From Dendrocalamus latiflorus (Eukaryota; Streptophyta; Magnoliopsida; Poales; Poaceae), in NCBI GenBank assembly GCA_017311315.1, contig CM029654.1:23023879-23087878 (forward strand): a stretch of DNA of 64,000 nucleotides. The letters run 5' to 3'. Numbering within the stretch: position 1 is the first letter of the stretch; each line of letters opens with the position of its first letter. The position numbers and the translations under genes were made by a program. Shown here piece by piece: positions 23,801 to 36,200 of the stretch. A model generated the notes under the pieces. That model was not told the DNA's origin. It did not search any database and was given only the letters and a program-made list of their open reading frames with translations.

Positions 23801-26800
23801 CTGTTAATTGTTAGGGGGTATAGCATCTATGCTCATGTTTCAGCAGCGCCTTGCAAGGTTTGGGTTGAGGTAATGCCCCTCTCTGCCCCCAACCCCCACC
23901 ACAAGTAGGTGAAAGAAATCAATCCCAATAACGGTATTATAAGGAACTAATAAGCATAACTAGTTTTAATTGCCAGCACAAAATAAAGCTTCAAAATAAC
24001 TCTAAATAGTTAGCCAACACACTCATGTGGTACTTAGTGTTCGAGGAAAGAAGGATAATTTCATTAGCAGAACATTTTCCTAATCAGAATCCCTGCTAGA
24101 ATTGAAAAGCAAAGTGAGAGGCCATTTCATGACAGACATGTTCAAACTTTGAATTAGTCAGAAATTGACCCAAAAATCCAGATGTAAAGCAAAACCTATG
24201 TGTGTTAGGACTTAGGAAGCTGCTTCCAAAAGCTAAAAGGTATTCGTTTTAACCATCTCTTGCTTCAATTGCATATATAGACATGGACAAGCCATTAAGT
24301 TCTAATAATCACAAATTTGGAAGAAAAGCAAGTAAGCAACTTGTCCAGCAAAGTGAAATGGAAGAGCTTCCATCAAAGGTTTTATGCTTAAACTTTGTTC
24401 TTTATCATCCTTAACGAGTATCAGCATGTTAATACTAAAAACCATGCTGTTTTATACGATGGAAAGATTACATTTTTACATATTCATTTCTATTGTGCAT
24501 GTGCATACCGGTTGTAATGTAATGCATGGTTCTTGTATATCAATCTTGCTCTCCTACTACATACTAATTTCTTCTTATTCCTCCTACCAACCCTTTGCCA
24601 AAAAAACGGTGATAAACTCGCTCATTCATACTTGACTAGCAATTCCTAGACGCGAAATCTAGTAAGTCATTTTAATGCAGAATTAAAATGCAAACAAAAT
24701 GTTTAGCTTTTCATAAAATTAAACCGAAGGTAACACTCCAGAATGGGAATATTGCCATAGTATAATAACAAAGGAGGTTGCTCCACCAAAAAAGCCCACA
24801 ATTCCCCCATTACCAAAGCAATAAAATAGAAGTGAGATAATACATATAAATAACAAGATCAGTTGAACAGGCAGAGGAAATGATATGCACTGCACCTTAT
24901 TGCATGGCATCTGTTAATATCCTTGCTGCCTGTCGACCCTCCAGGGCACAAGGACATTACATAATCAGATCTGAATAACAAATTTGACATGATCAGTTGT
25001 GCTAGAATTGTAGAACAAAATGTTGATTGTTAGATAAATTTGACAAACTCAAGTACCGTTCATGATTCTCAAAGTAAATAATGATAATGCACAACAGAAA
25101 GTAATGCTAAATCAGGGTAAATGTTGCAACTATGCTAAGATGTTCCCTTCAATTTTTGCATAAAATATGTGTTATTATTTATTACAATATGCATGCTTAG
25201 TAGGCAGCCTCAATTTTCCATATTCTGGCCAAAAATTTGCCATGTTGACCAGATTTGGCCAGCAATGCTTCAAAACCATAATTGCAGGCACTACGGGGGA
25301 TCATCCCCGCAGATCCCTGCCCCCATGGGGGAAATTGCCACCCGTAATAGAACCTCACCAATATCAGTTCATTTTTTTGACCAACCTGTGCCAAATTGAG
25401 CAAACCATATTTGCCATGCCACAATTTGGTCCACCATGATGGCTGGTGGGAAATTGGGATCAAACCAACAATGGAGAATGATTGGCCAATACAGTAGTAT
25501 TACATTAACGGAGAACTAACAAAACACTTACGTGCTCATTGTGAAATCTATGGGACCGCCCTCATTTGATACCATCTTAGCATGGTACTTGCTTGCAATA
25601 TTACTCCCTGCTGGTTCGTAAGCAAGAGAAATCCATGGCTGGAATAACACAAAAAATGTCATTTTTTAAAGTTTACACAACAGAAAAGGTATATAAGCAC
25701 ACAAGACACTGCACTTTTCTCATGTTATCATGTACTAATTAATATTTACTAAAAATATAAGATTAAAAAAACCTACAGTGTCTGGTAGAAGTAATGAGGG
25801 AAAGGGTACTAGTGATCAACCATCTATGCATAATAACAAACTTGAACCATAAGATATCTATATTGAATGAGGGTAGATAATTCGTACGCATGGGTATCCA
25901 GCATATATACACTGGCATTCCATGCAGATGTGAAACAAGCTCAAATTGAGTAACTAACCATTGTTAAGTTTGATCATAATGTCAAAAGCCGCTCAACAAA
26001 AATTTTCTAATAACAGATCAACTAATCTAAAATGAAAACACTAAACTGAGCAAAACACATCACAAAATACTCAACAACAATAGAAAACAATAGGGAAATT
26101 CAAGTGCACTAAGGGTGCACTTGTGCATTTAAAAAACTCAAAAAGATGCATAGATGTAAAACAATCTAAAATATGTGCACTTGTAAAAATTTGTTAAAAG
26201 ATATGGTCATTTGCGCAGTGTTAATAAAGACCAGTTTGTGCACATACAATTGCAATGCATAAGTTTCTTCTTTTGTGTTTTTTTGCACAGCACATAAATG
26301 TTCATATTTTTGCCTAAACATTTGCAAGTGTACATGTTATAGCAAGTTCTACATTTATGAATGTTTTTAGAATTTTTTGAAATGCTTAAGTGCATAAACC
26401 AAAATAGGTGAAAATGCACCCATGTTCACAAAATCTGCTTCCAAAACAATACGGGTACATTATCACATCAAGGACGAATTTAAAGATGACTTCAAATATG
26501 ATGCAAACAATAAAAGAGGAGGTAAAGTACCTAACAGCCTCACTACATTTCACTCATGACCTACAACACACCCCAGAAGAATCTTTGAGAAACATAGACC
26601 CTTACATTTACCCATCTGTCTACAGTGTCCCCCACCATTTCAAAACTAACATCGAATCAGTACCACCCTGGCCCTCCTATAGCATCCAGCTTGATGTGTC
26701 CCATCGAACCTTTGATGTTTTTGTCATGTTTTACATTTCATCTTGCTGACAGGTGGGGTTATTGCAATATTTCCACTCCCTACGCCTGCTTTAATGCTGT

Positions 26801-29800
26801 AAAAGACGTTGAGTGATTGGATTATGCAATTTAATAAGGCATAGTATGGTCCAATATCATTAACTATTTCTTAGATTTGGTGCATCCTTGGTTGCTGCGC
26901 ATATGGTGCTTGGACTTGTATCGCGAAATGAAGAGAGTACTATCCAAGATGCACAACAACTAATGTCAAGCAAACATCCTCAATGGTTGAAAGAGAACTC
27001 ATTTAAGCAGAGACCATTGAGGAAGGAATGGATCCGGGACAAACCCAATGGCTTAAGCTAGCTGCTAGCACACAGGGTAGCATCCTAAAAACAAGTGTAA
27101 TCTCTGAAGTTCCATTAAAGATGTTAGATATGTGTATAACCTAGGGCTTATTTGCACTTTGTATGAATGTATATATTGGCCTGTTGGCCTCTTGCAATAC
27201 AATATACCCAAACCATTTACATGGTATCAGAGCAAGGTTAGGGTTAGGGTTTCTGGCCTGGCCACCGCCGGCGGAACACTCTCTCCCTTCTCTGTTTTCT
27301 GCCTTTCCTCCCGCGCAGCATCGCTGTTCCACTTCTTTAGATCCGGCCGAGCCATCGGATCCGGCCATCCAGAAGTCGTCGCCAGATCCGGCCGTCATCC
27401 GACCCAGACGGCGACCCGGCCGGAGTCGACACCATCCAGAGCCGCCGCCACCAGTCGCTGCCGCCTGGAGCCGTCGTCATCACCCGGGGCCGCCGCCCGC
27501 CGCCGCCTGTGGGATGCCCACCCGCCTGTTTTGTCGCCCGCTGTTCTGAGTGAGGTTAAGTAGTGCATTTAAAAAAAGCAAAAAAAAAGAGGGAAGCAAA
27601 AAAAAAAAGAAAAGAAAAAAAATGACTTCCACTGGTGATTCTTTTGCCATCCCACTCCCTACGATGGTACGAATTTCCAGGAGTGGGCGGTGCACCTGCG
27701 GATTCTCCTCAACAGTCAGCGTCTGTGAGGTCATCTCACTGGTGAGGATCCCTGCCCGCCTCGTCCTACACCGCCCATCCAACCTGCTCTCCCTGCTGAT
27801 GCGGATCAGGCGGCTCGGGACGAGGCCAATGCCGCGTTGGAAAAGGCCCTGGAGCTCTATCAGTCTGCCCTGCACACCTATGAGCTATGGCAGGCGGCTG
27901 AGGCTCGTGCTACTGCCATCCTAGTAGGTAGCATGACCGTGGCTATCTCTATGGATGTGGCGGAGCTGCCGACGACACAGCTTATGTGGGAGCGTCTCCG
28001 AGCTCACTATCAGCCGACGAGTGATGCTATGTATCTCTCAGTCGTGCATCAGACGCACTCCCTTCAGCAGCTCGATGCCACCGTCGACGACTTCTACTAG
28101 CAGATATCAGAGGTGTGGCGTCAGCTTGACTCTCTGGGGCCGGATGTTTGCCAGACCTGTCCCTGCTGTGTGCGGCTCCGTGCTCATCAGGAGACTCACC
28201 GTCTCTACGACTTCCTGACGCGTCTCCGACCTGAGTTCAAGACTGTGCGGGCTTAGCTCCTGACTCGCCACCCGCGCCCGAGCCTAGTGGAGGCTCTCAC
28301 AGCTGTGCGTACTGAGAAGACTCGTCTTCGTGGTACAGTTCAGATGCAGTCAGTCTTGTCTGCCTCTGCGCCTACTTCTTCAGCATCGGCCGAGCTCTCT
28401 TCTCCAGCTCCCAGCGCCCCTGTAGCTGCTGCTTCTACTACAGGCCTTCACTGCACCTACTGCCAGCGTGATGGTCACAGGTACCAGGACTGCTACAAGA
28501 GGAGGAAAGACCAGAGTCGTCGGGGTGGACGTCCCCCGAAGGGCTCTGGCAGTTCTTCCTCTCGCCAGGGCTCCACCAGTGATGCCGCACAGCAGTTGCT
28601 CTCGCTTCTCCAGCGCCTTGGTGTCGGCTCATCCTCAGACTCTTCGGGTTCAGCTCGTCTGGCTCTTGCTTCTCAGCAGTCTTCCACGCCTCCTCCCTCA
28701 TCAGGTACTTTATCTCCGTGGATCTTAGACTCTAGTGCTTCTTTTCACATAACACCAGATTCCACACATCTCACCTCTATACGGCCCACAGTTCCTTCTA
28801 CTGTTCAGGCTGCAGATGGTACCCCTCAGCCTGTTGTGGGTCGAGGCACATTGTCTACCTCCTTTCATGTTCCTGCAGTTTCTCATGTTCCTCATCTTAC
28901 TTTGCAGCTTATGTCGGCTGGTCAGATCACTGATCACGACTGTCGTGTTATTCTTGAGTCTGACTCTTGTTCCGTTCAGGATCGTCGCACGGGGACTCTG
29001 CTTGGTACTGGCCCTCGCCGTCGTGATTCGCAGCGTCTCAGGGAGCTCGACTGGCTTCATCTGCCCTCTGCTCTCTCCACCAGCCAGTCAGCTACCACCA
29101 CTCCCTCTGGGCTTGCTGCGTCCACTACCTCCTTCGCTCAGTGGCACCGTCTCGGTCATCTTTGTGGTTCACGTCTTTCGTCACTTGTTGGTCGTGGTGT
29201 TCTTGGGTCTGTTTCTGGGGATACCTCTTTACAATGTATGGGTTGCAAGCTTGGCAAACAGCTGCAGCTCCCCTATCCCTCTAGTGACTATTTCTACTCG
29301 TCCTTTTGATCTTGTACACTCTGTTGTTTGGGGTCCTGCCCCCTTCGTTTCGAAAGGGGGTCATCGTTACTGTGATCTTCATTGATGATTATTCTCGCTA
29401 TACTTGGCTCTATTTTATATCCTCTCGCAGTTAAGTTCTCTCTATTTATCAGCGCTTCGCCACTATGATTCGCACTCAGTTCGATTTGGCTATTCGTGTG
29501 TTTCGTGCCGACTCTGCTGGCGAGTATCTCTCTACAGCCTTTCGCTCTTTTCTTGCTAGGGTACTCTTCCCCAGTATTCTGGTTCTAGTGCTCATGCTCA
29601 AAATGGTCTCTGAGCGTAAGCATCGTCACTTACTTGAGACTGCTCGCGCCCTCATGCTTGCCTCGTCTGTTCCCCCTCATTTTTTGGGTTGAGGCTGTCT
29701 CCACTGCTGTTTTCCTAATTAACATGCATCCTTCCACCGCCCTTCAGGGATATACTCCTGTCGAGCGTTTTTTTGGTCGAGCCCCAGAGTATAGTCACCT

Positions 29801-32800
29801 TCGCAGTTTTGGTTATCTGCTTTGTTCTCCTCCCACCTCATGAGCGCACTAAGCTGACTGCTCAGTCAATTGAGTGTGTTTTTCTTGGCTATAGTCTTGA
29901 GCATAAGGGTTATCGTTGTTACGACCCTGTTGCACGCCGGATGAGGATTTCCCGGGATGTCACCTTCGACGAGTCTCGACCTTACTACCCTCGTTCTCCT
30001 CCAGACAGATCTGATTCTCTTGCTGAGTCGATCTCCTTTCTGACTTTCCCTCATTCTTCACCTACTTTCATTAATGCTTCGCCTCGTCCACCTCCTTCGG
30101 CCTCGTCTTCGTCTGATCCTCCTCCACCTTCTCCTCCACCTTCGGACTCTTCTCACTCTTTTGTTGAGGCTTCACCTTTTCCCTTGCACTACTCTCGTCG
30201 TCCTCGACCTCCTTCTCCAGTTGGCTCTCCCCACTTGCTGGGCTCTGTTCCCAGATCCTCTTCTCCGTCATTGTTAGATCCTGCTCCCAGATACGACCTT
30301 CGTGATCGCCACACTGTTAGGCAGCCTGAGCGCTATGGCTTTGCAGCCACGGCCTCTTCTGAGCCTCTGACTTATCGTGAGGCTGTTGCTCATCCTGAGT
30401 GGCAACTTGCAATGTCTGAGGAGCTTGCTGCTTTGGAGCGTACTGGCACTTGGGATCTTGTACCCTTGCCTGCCCATGTCACTCCCATCACGTGCAAGTG
30501 GGTATACGAGATCAAAACTCGCTCAGATGGTTCCCTTGAGCGCTACAAGGCTCGTCTTGTGGCGCGTGGCTTTCGGCAGGAGCATGGTCGTGACTATGAT
30601 GAGACATTTGCTCCTGTCGCCCATATGACCACCGTTCGCACTCTCCTTGTTGTCGCCTCCGTTCGATAGTGGCCCAACTCTCAGTTAGATGTCAAGAATG
30701 CTTTTCTCAATGGCGAGCTACGCGAGGAGGTCTACATGTGGCCGCCCCCTGGGTATTCTGTCTCTGACGGTATGGTCTGTCGCTTTCGTCGCTCTCTCTA
30801 TGGGTTAAAGCAAGCTCCTCGTGCTTGGTTTGCCCGGTTCTCATCTGTTGTCACTGCCGCTGGTTTCTCTGCCAGTAATCATGACCCTGTTCTTTTTGTT
30901 CACACCTCTTCTCGGGGTCGGACGCTTCTCCTTCTATATGTTGATGATATGATCATTACTGGTGATGACTCACTATATTGCTTTTGTGAAAGAGCGTCTC
31001 CGTGAGCAGTTCTTGATGTCTGATCTGGGCCCTCTTCATTACTTTCTTGTCATTGAGGTTACTACTACCTCTGAGGGCTACTATCTCTCCCAGGAGAGCC
31101 ACTACACAGGAGAAGAGCAACGGCAATGGCAGGCAAAACCAGAAGGCGGCTGGAGAGGAAGAACCAACTGCGGCGATTGCTTGGAAAAAAGACCCTAGGT
31201 GCACTCTGATACCATGTTATAAATAACGCATGTATTCATCATGAGGCCAATGGGCCAATATATATACACATACAAGTATGGCATACATGCAAGTAACCTC
31301 TTATACAAGAAGGGAATACATAATTAATAATACACATCTAACAAATAGTTTCCTAAAATTATCACAACAATGGCAAAACAAAACAGTGAGGTAAGCAAAT
31401 TCAGACTAAAGGCTTATTTTGGAAAAAAAAACCAAGACCGGAAGGGACAAAAGTGGAACAATGCACGTAATGTTACAGCATACAACTTAAAAGACCTGAA
31501 TATCAGCAGCAAAGAGACATAACTGGACCAAAAGAAAGCCTGAAATGTAATAAAGGCAAATAAATCTACAAAAAGTATAAAAGTAATATCCTGATTCCTA
31601 ACCTCAGATTCTTCAGTGTAGTCCTTGGAATCTTCTGAGCGTTCATTTCCCTATAAGCACAAAACATATGATCATGAGTAGATGCCTAGCGCTAGCCAGC
31701 CTAATCTTAGTATCCACTGCAGTCCTTTTTCCATAACTGATCAAAATAACTACAACAGTAAGGAGCCCAATCAACCAAAACATAGGACAGTTCAAAGAAT
31801 AAGATGCCGAAACACATTAGTCACAGAAATATATTTAAAAAGCCGATTAGGAAACCAAGGACAGATCATGTTGTACCACATTTCAAGGCCACATATGTTC
31901 TCCTTGGTACTATACATCTATGTAGCACCGACTCGTGTGTAAACCGCCGTATCCGTGTCCGACACCGTGTCCGACACGGATACGACACGGACACGGCTCG
32001 GACACGTGTCGGCGACGTATCGAGCAATTTCGGAATTAATTTTAATTGCTAAAAATCTCGACACGTGTCAGACACGGTAATTAGGCGAGTCGGACACGGC
32101 CCAGGACACAACCGGCCTAGAGCCGGCCCATCCCAAGACAACAACACAACCCTAACCCTAGGCCGGCTCGACCCGAGACCCCATTCCTCATGCGCCTCAA
32201 GCTTTTCCGCGTCTTCTTGCTTGCGCCGTCGCCCGCCGGCTCCAGCATCACGCCGCCGCCGCCGGCTCCCTCAGGTGGAGGTCGAGGTGGGGACTGGGGA
32301 CGAAGTACGTACCGCCGGTACCGGAGCCTTCCTCCCCGTGCGCCGCCGCCTTCCTCCCCGCGCGCCGTCGCCTTCCTCCCCACGCGCCTCCGCTGCTTCG
32401 CCGGCTTCCTCCCCGCGCGCCGCCGGCTTCCTCCCTACGCGCCTCCGCTACTTCCCCGGCATCCTCGGCAGTCGGTAGTCGGCACAGGTATGAGTCTATG
32501 CAGTCGGCACTTTTTAGATGCAGTCGGCAACGGCCTCCTCTTTAGATGCAGACATGCAGTACCTTTTTATCTTTAGATACCGTATGCCATAGAGTTTAGA
32601 TGCAGTACATTTGTCTCTGTATTATATATTTATAATGTTATTTGCATGCATGTCATTATAATTATAACTTGTGCTTGATTGCTTGTTTCATCATTCTAGA
32701 AAAATGGAAGCCGCTAATTCTAATACTAGACAGGAGGAAAATGCAAGCAACAATAGGTCAAAGCTTCCATTGTGGAATCATGTTGATGTTCTAGACAGGG

Positions 32801-33213
32801 GTGGTCAAGGGGGAGGAAATGTGAAATGGAGATGTAAGTATTGCAAATATGTTGGCACTAGTAGCTACTCTAGAGTCAAAGCGCATTTGCTGAAAATTAG
32901 TAATGGTGGATGCAAGATATGTCCTAAGGTGACAGTACCTATTCTTGCTCAGCTAAAAAGTGAAGTTGCAAAAGCTGAGGATGAACATGCAAAAACAAGG
33001 CCAAGAAATGTGCCTTTGCCACCATCAACTATTGGTAGTGTTGCTAGTGCTAGTGTTTCTTCATCAAGCATGGACTTGGCTATGTTGGGGAATAAGAAGC
33101 GGAGGGGACCTCCTTTAGCATTAGAGATACATATCCGAGTATACACTTTACAAATTACAAGTTTACAATTTACATTATTGCAGTTTAATAAGCATGTGGA
33201 AACATAGAAAATA

Positions 33214-33265
<52 letters not shown>

Positions 33266-36200
33266 TATTATTTAAATATATATAGCCGTATCGGTATTTT
33301 TGGAAAAACGGCGAATTCCCGTGTCGGTGTCGTGTCGACGTATCCGTGTCCGTGCATCATAGCTATACATTATATCAGCAGACACACTAAGCAAATCTTA
33401 CACCTATGCCAACAGCATTTGGCTCATAATTGCAGGCAATTATACTCCTTCAGAAGTTTTACATGCTCAGTCCAAGTATCAGAGAACACAACACTATACA
33501 TGGCATTTAACTGTTCTAAAAGGCAGCCGTCTAGCCCGCCTAGGCGCCACCCTCCGGTCTCAACCATCTAGCCCAACTAGACGGCGACTAGGCACAAGGC
33601 GCCACCCCACTGCCCACCTAGCGCCTACTAGAACACTGCATGTCAACCTTTCACTCAAATGATCATATTGAAAGGCTAGACTCCAATGCAAATACACATG
33701 TAGACCTCATTTGATAGCTATTCTTATTGTTGCTTCTGTGCATGCAGAGTCAACATGCATCTTAGAAGAACTAGAGATTGTCATGTTGGCAAAGCCAGCT
33801 TATTTTCACCAACATGCTTTAGAAAACATCAGTTAGCTGGTTGGTTGAGTTATTCTGTGGTTTGTCAACCTTTTGTGCTAGTAAACGTGCAACAAAATGG
33901 TACTAAAGCAGACAAAGAACCGCATGCTGCACCTTAACTGATGGAACTGTTGAGCCACTAGTACCACCGTTTGTTTCTCCATGGTGTAAAGAATGCCTAA
34001 TATGTGATCGACCAGAATTTACATGTGACATTGATGGTCGCAGTTGCATCACTGCATCAATATGATTCAAATGAACCTGTAAAACAAAGCAAGAGATTGA
34101 TTCTATTCAATAAAGCAAGAGATTGATTCTATTCAATAAACAGATCATTATATAAATAAACATCTCACACTGGTCCATGTTACCTAGCACTCAAAAGTTC
34201 TTTCAGGAGGTAAAAAGTTTCTTGGAATGAGTAAGCTGTGAATTACAATTAATACGAATGAAGAACAAGAAGCTAGTAAGGAGGAAACAAACTAAGTACC
34301 ACTAATTTGGGTGGAATTGTCTCAATGATTGACATGCACTAAACAAGTACTAACTACTAACATCATCTAACTGGAGCATACATCAGTTTCAAAACAACAT
34401 TTCAAACATAGAGTACAAGATCAATGTGTAACAAGCATCCAGGAATTACATAATTCAGGGGCTTGTTCATGACTCATGGGTACTATATTTTCTCTTGGAC
34501 AGGAAGACAAGAAATTACTACACAAGAAAAGCACTAAACTATCACTCTAATACACCACTACGGTTAAAACACAGTCTCAAGCCTTTAAATAATAGCGTGT
34601 TTAGGATTTTGTTCAATGTTCCTTGCCACAGTTATCCTAAGCTAAGTGTGGCACGCCAAAACTTCATAGGCTACTATAGGCAATTTGCAACTAATTGGCT
34701 ATAAGCCAAACAACCATAAAAATTGTCCAGATACTTACCAAGTTGCCATTAAGAACCCCAACCGCATAATCAGCCACATCAGCAGCTTTGGATGATGATA
34801 ATGTCTGTAACAACATAAAATGAGGATGAAATACCAATGATATTGATGCAATTATGACAACATTCAAAATGAGTAAGATAAGAATTATTTGTGCGAAAGG
34901 CTGAAAGCTGAACTATTTCCCAATTAAGAACCATCATAAGAGCTGGAAATGAACTTATACTAGCTTAACTACTACTATTATATTTTAATACAAGTCAGAA
35001 TATAACACAGCAAAATCCAAGATGGGACATGACAAAAAATCCATATATTCCTATTCCACTAGTAGCTAAAGTTATTCAACACTATAATTGCTGGCCTTCT
35101 TGTACCAATGGAAACAACAATGTATCAGCAGTTCAGCAATAGCAGCAATATCCACAACCATTTGGTCAAGCTGATCTCAGAAATTGTCATCTACATTCTA
35201 AATGCACCTTCAATTTGATATATTGAATGTATCAACTTGTCTATAACCTCCATTTTAGAGCAAGGCAGTTAGGCGCGCTTGAGGCGCTAGGTCCGTGAAT
35301 CACCTTGAGCGCAAGGCGCAAAAACTCGCCTGAAAAGCATAAGCGCAATGATAACAACAACGTGTTTCCCTGTTATCTAGATGATAACTAAGATATTGGT
35401 CATATTTTATATTAAAGATGCAATATTCACACCTCATATATGTTTACACCATCTTTTACAAATTGGTTTAGCTATAGAAGACCAAGACAATGCGTATCAC
35501 CTACTCCCCATGACTCCTCTCCCCCTCTCTCGCAGATCAACTTTTGTATCAAAATAGCAAAGACAGTGTGAGACAACAAAGGAAAAGCTAAGAGTAGTTA
35601 GGGTTCAAGAAGTCGGGCCCACGCGGCGACTAGGCGCCGCCTAGGCGTTCGGCGGATGGCAACAGCTGTGACTTCCTCTAAGGTGGCGCGCTAGGCAGGA
35701 GGGCCGCCTAGGACTGGCGGAGGCGGCGCTTAGTGGCTCTAGGCGAGGCAACGTGAAGCGGGCAAATAAGAAGCATATCCGCCCGAGAGTGTCCATTCGT
35801 CGCGCTAGGTTTCAGACTCCCACTCGCGCCTCCCCCACCGCCACATCGGGCTCGCCATCGAGTCGACCTCGCCACCTCCAAATTGCGGTCATCCCGCCAT
35901 CTACGCCGCCAAATCGAGGTACGCTCGTGCCGCCGCCCTCCCCTCTCCCCTCTCTTCTCCCACGTCGCCACCCTCCCCTCTCCCCTCTCTTCTACCGTGC
36001 CGCCACCCGCCCCCTCCCCTCTCTTCTCCTACATCGTAGCCAAGCCGGTCGCCTGGGCGCCGCCTAGTCGCCACCTAGCCCGCCTAGGCGCTAGGTGTCA
36101 GGCCACCGCCCGCCTAGCGCCTAGCGCTTTCTTGAACCTTGAGAGTAGTACACAGTTCCCGATCTCCCTCACTCTCAATTAAACAGTGCCTTTCAGTGTC

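Larger units (their letters stand above)
27122..31343 (+). mobile_element. Chimeric Ty1/copia retrotransposon, head-to-head ends
   Basis: A 100-bp LTR (27122-27221, tgttag...ttaca) is followed by a tRNA-iMet primer site at 27222 and a copia gag-pol in plus orientation up to about 31100, inside the RT/connection region. The sequence then switches to the 5' end of a related copia element in the opposite orientation, with primer site (31204-31214) and LTR (31215-31343). The two LTRs share tgttagat.tgt and gtatatatattggcc..ttggcctc but differ in length. No perfect target duplication is seen (aaaga against aatag). It lies in intron 6 of RPC5, opposite to the gene. Confidence 0.8.
31918..33362 (+). 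mobile_element. hAT transposon with BED-finger remnant
   Basis: The element is flanked by a perfect 8-bp duplication ctatacat (31910-31917 and 33363-33370). The ends ctatgtagcaccg and the inverse of the right end, ctatgatgcacggacac, are related. Both subterminal regions are dense with cgtgtccg/cggacacg words in both orientations. It carries the N-terminal BED zinc finger of an hAT transposase but not the catalytic part, so it is non-autonomous. A (TA)n tract lies near the right end. It is in intron 5 of RPC5. Confidence 0.85.

Noticed and set aside
26100..26440. Possible inverted repeat with gtgcacttgtgcat and aaatgcaccc words in RPC5 intron 6
   Set aside because: Similarity is patchy and no borders or duplication could be set; recorded only as a weak MITE candidate.
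27222..27233. tRNA-like words tggtatcagagc (also 19308, 31204, 61719)
   Set aside because: These are primer-binding sites next to LTRs, not tRNA genes; no cloverleaf is present.
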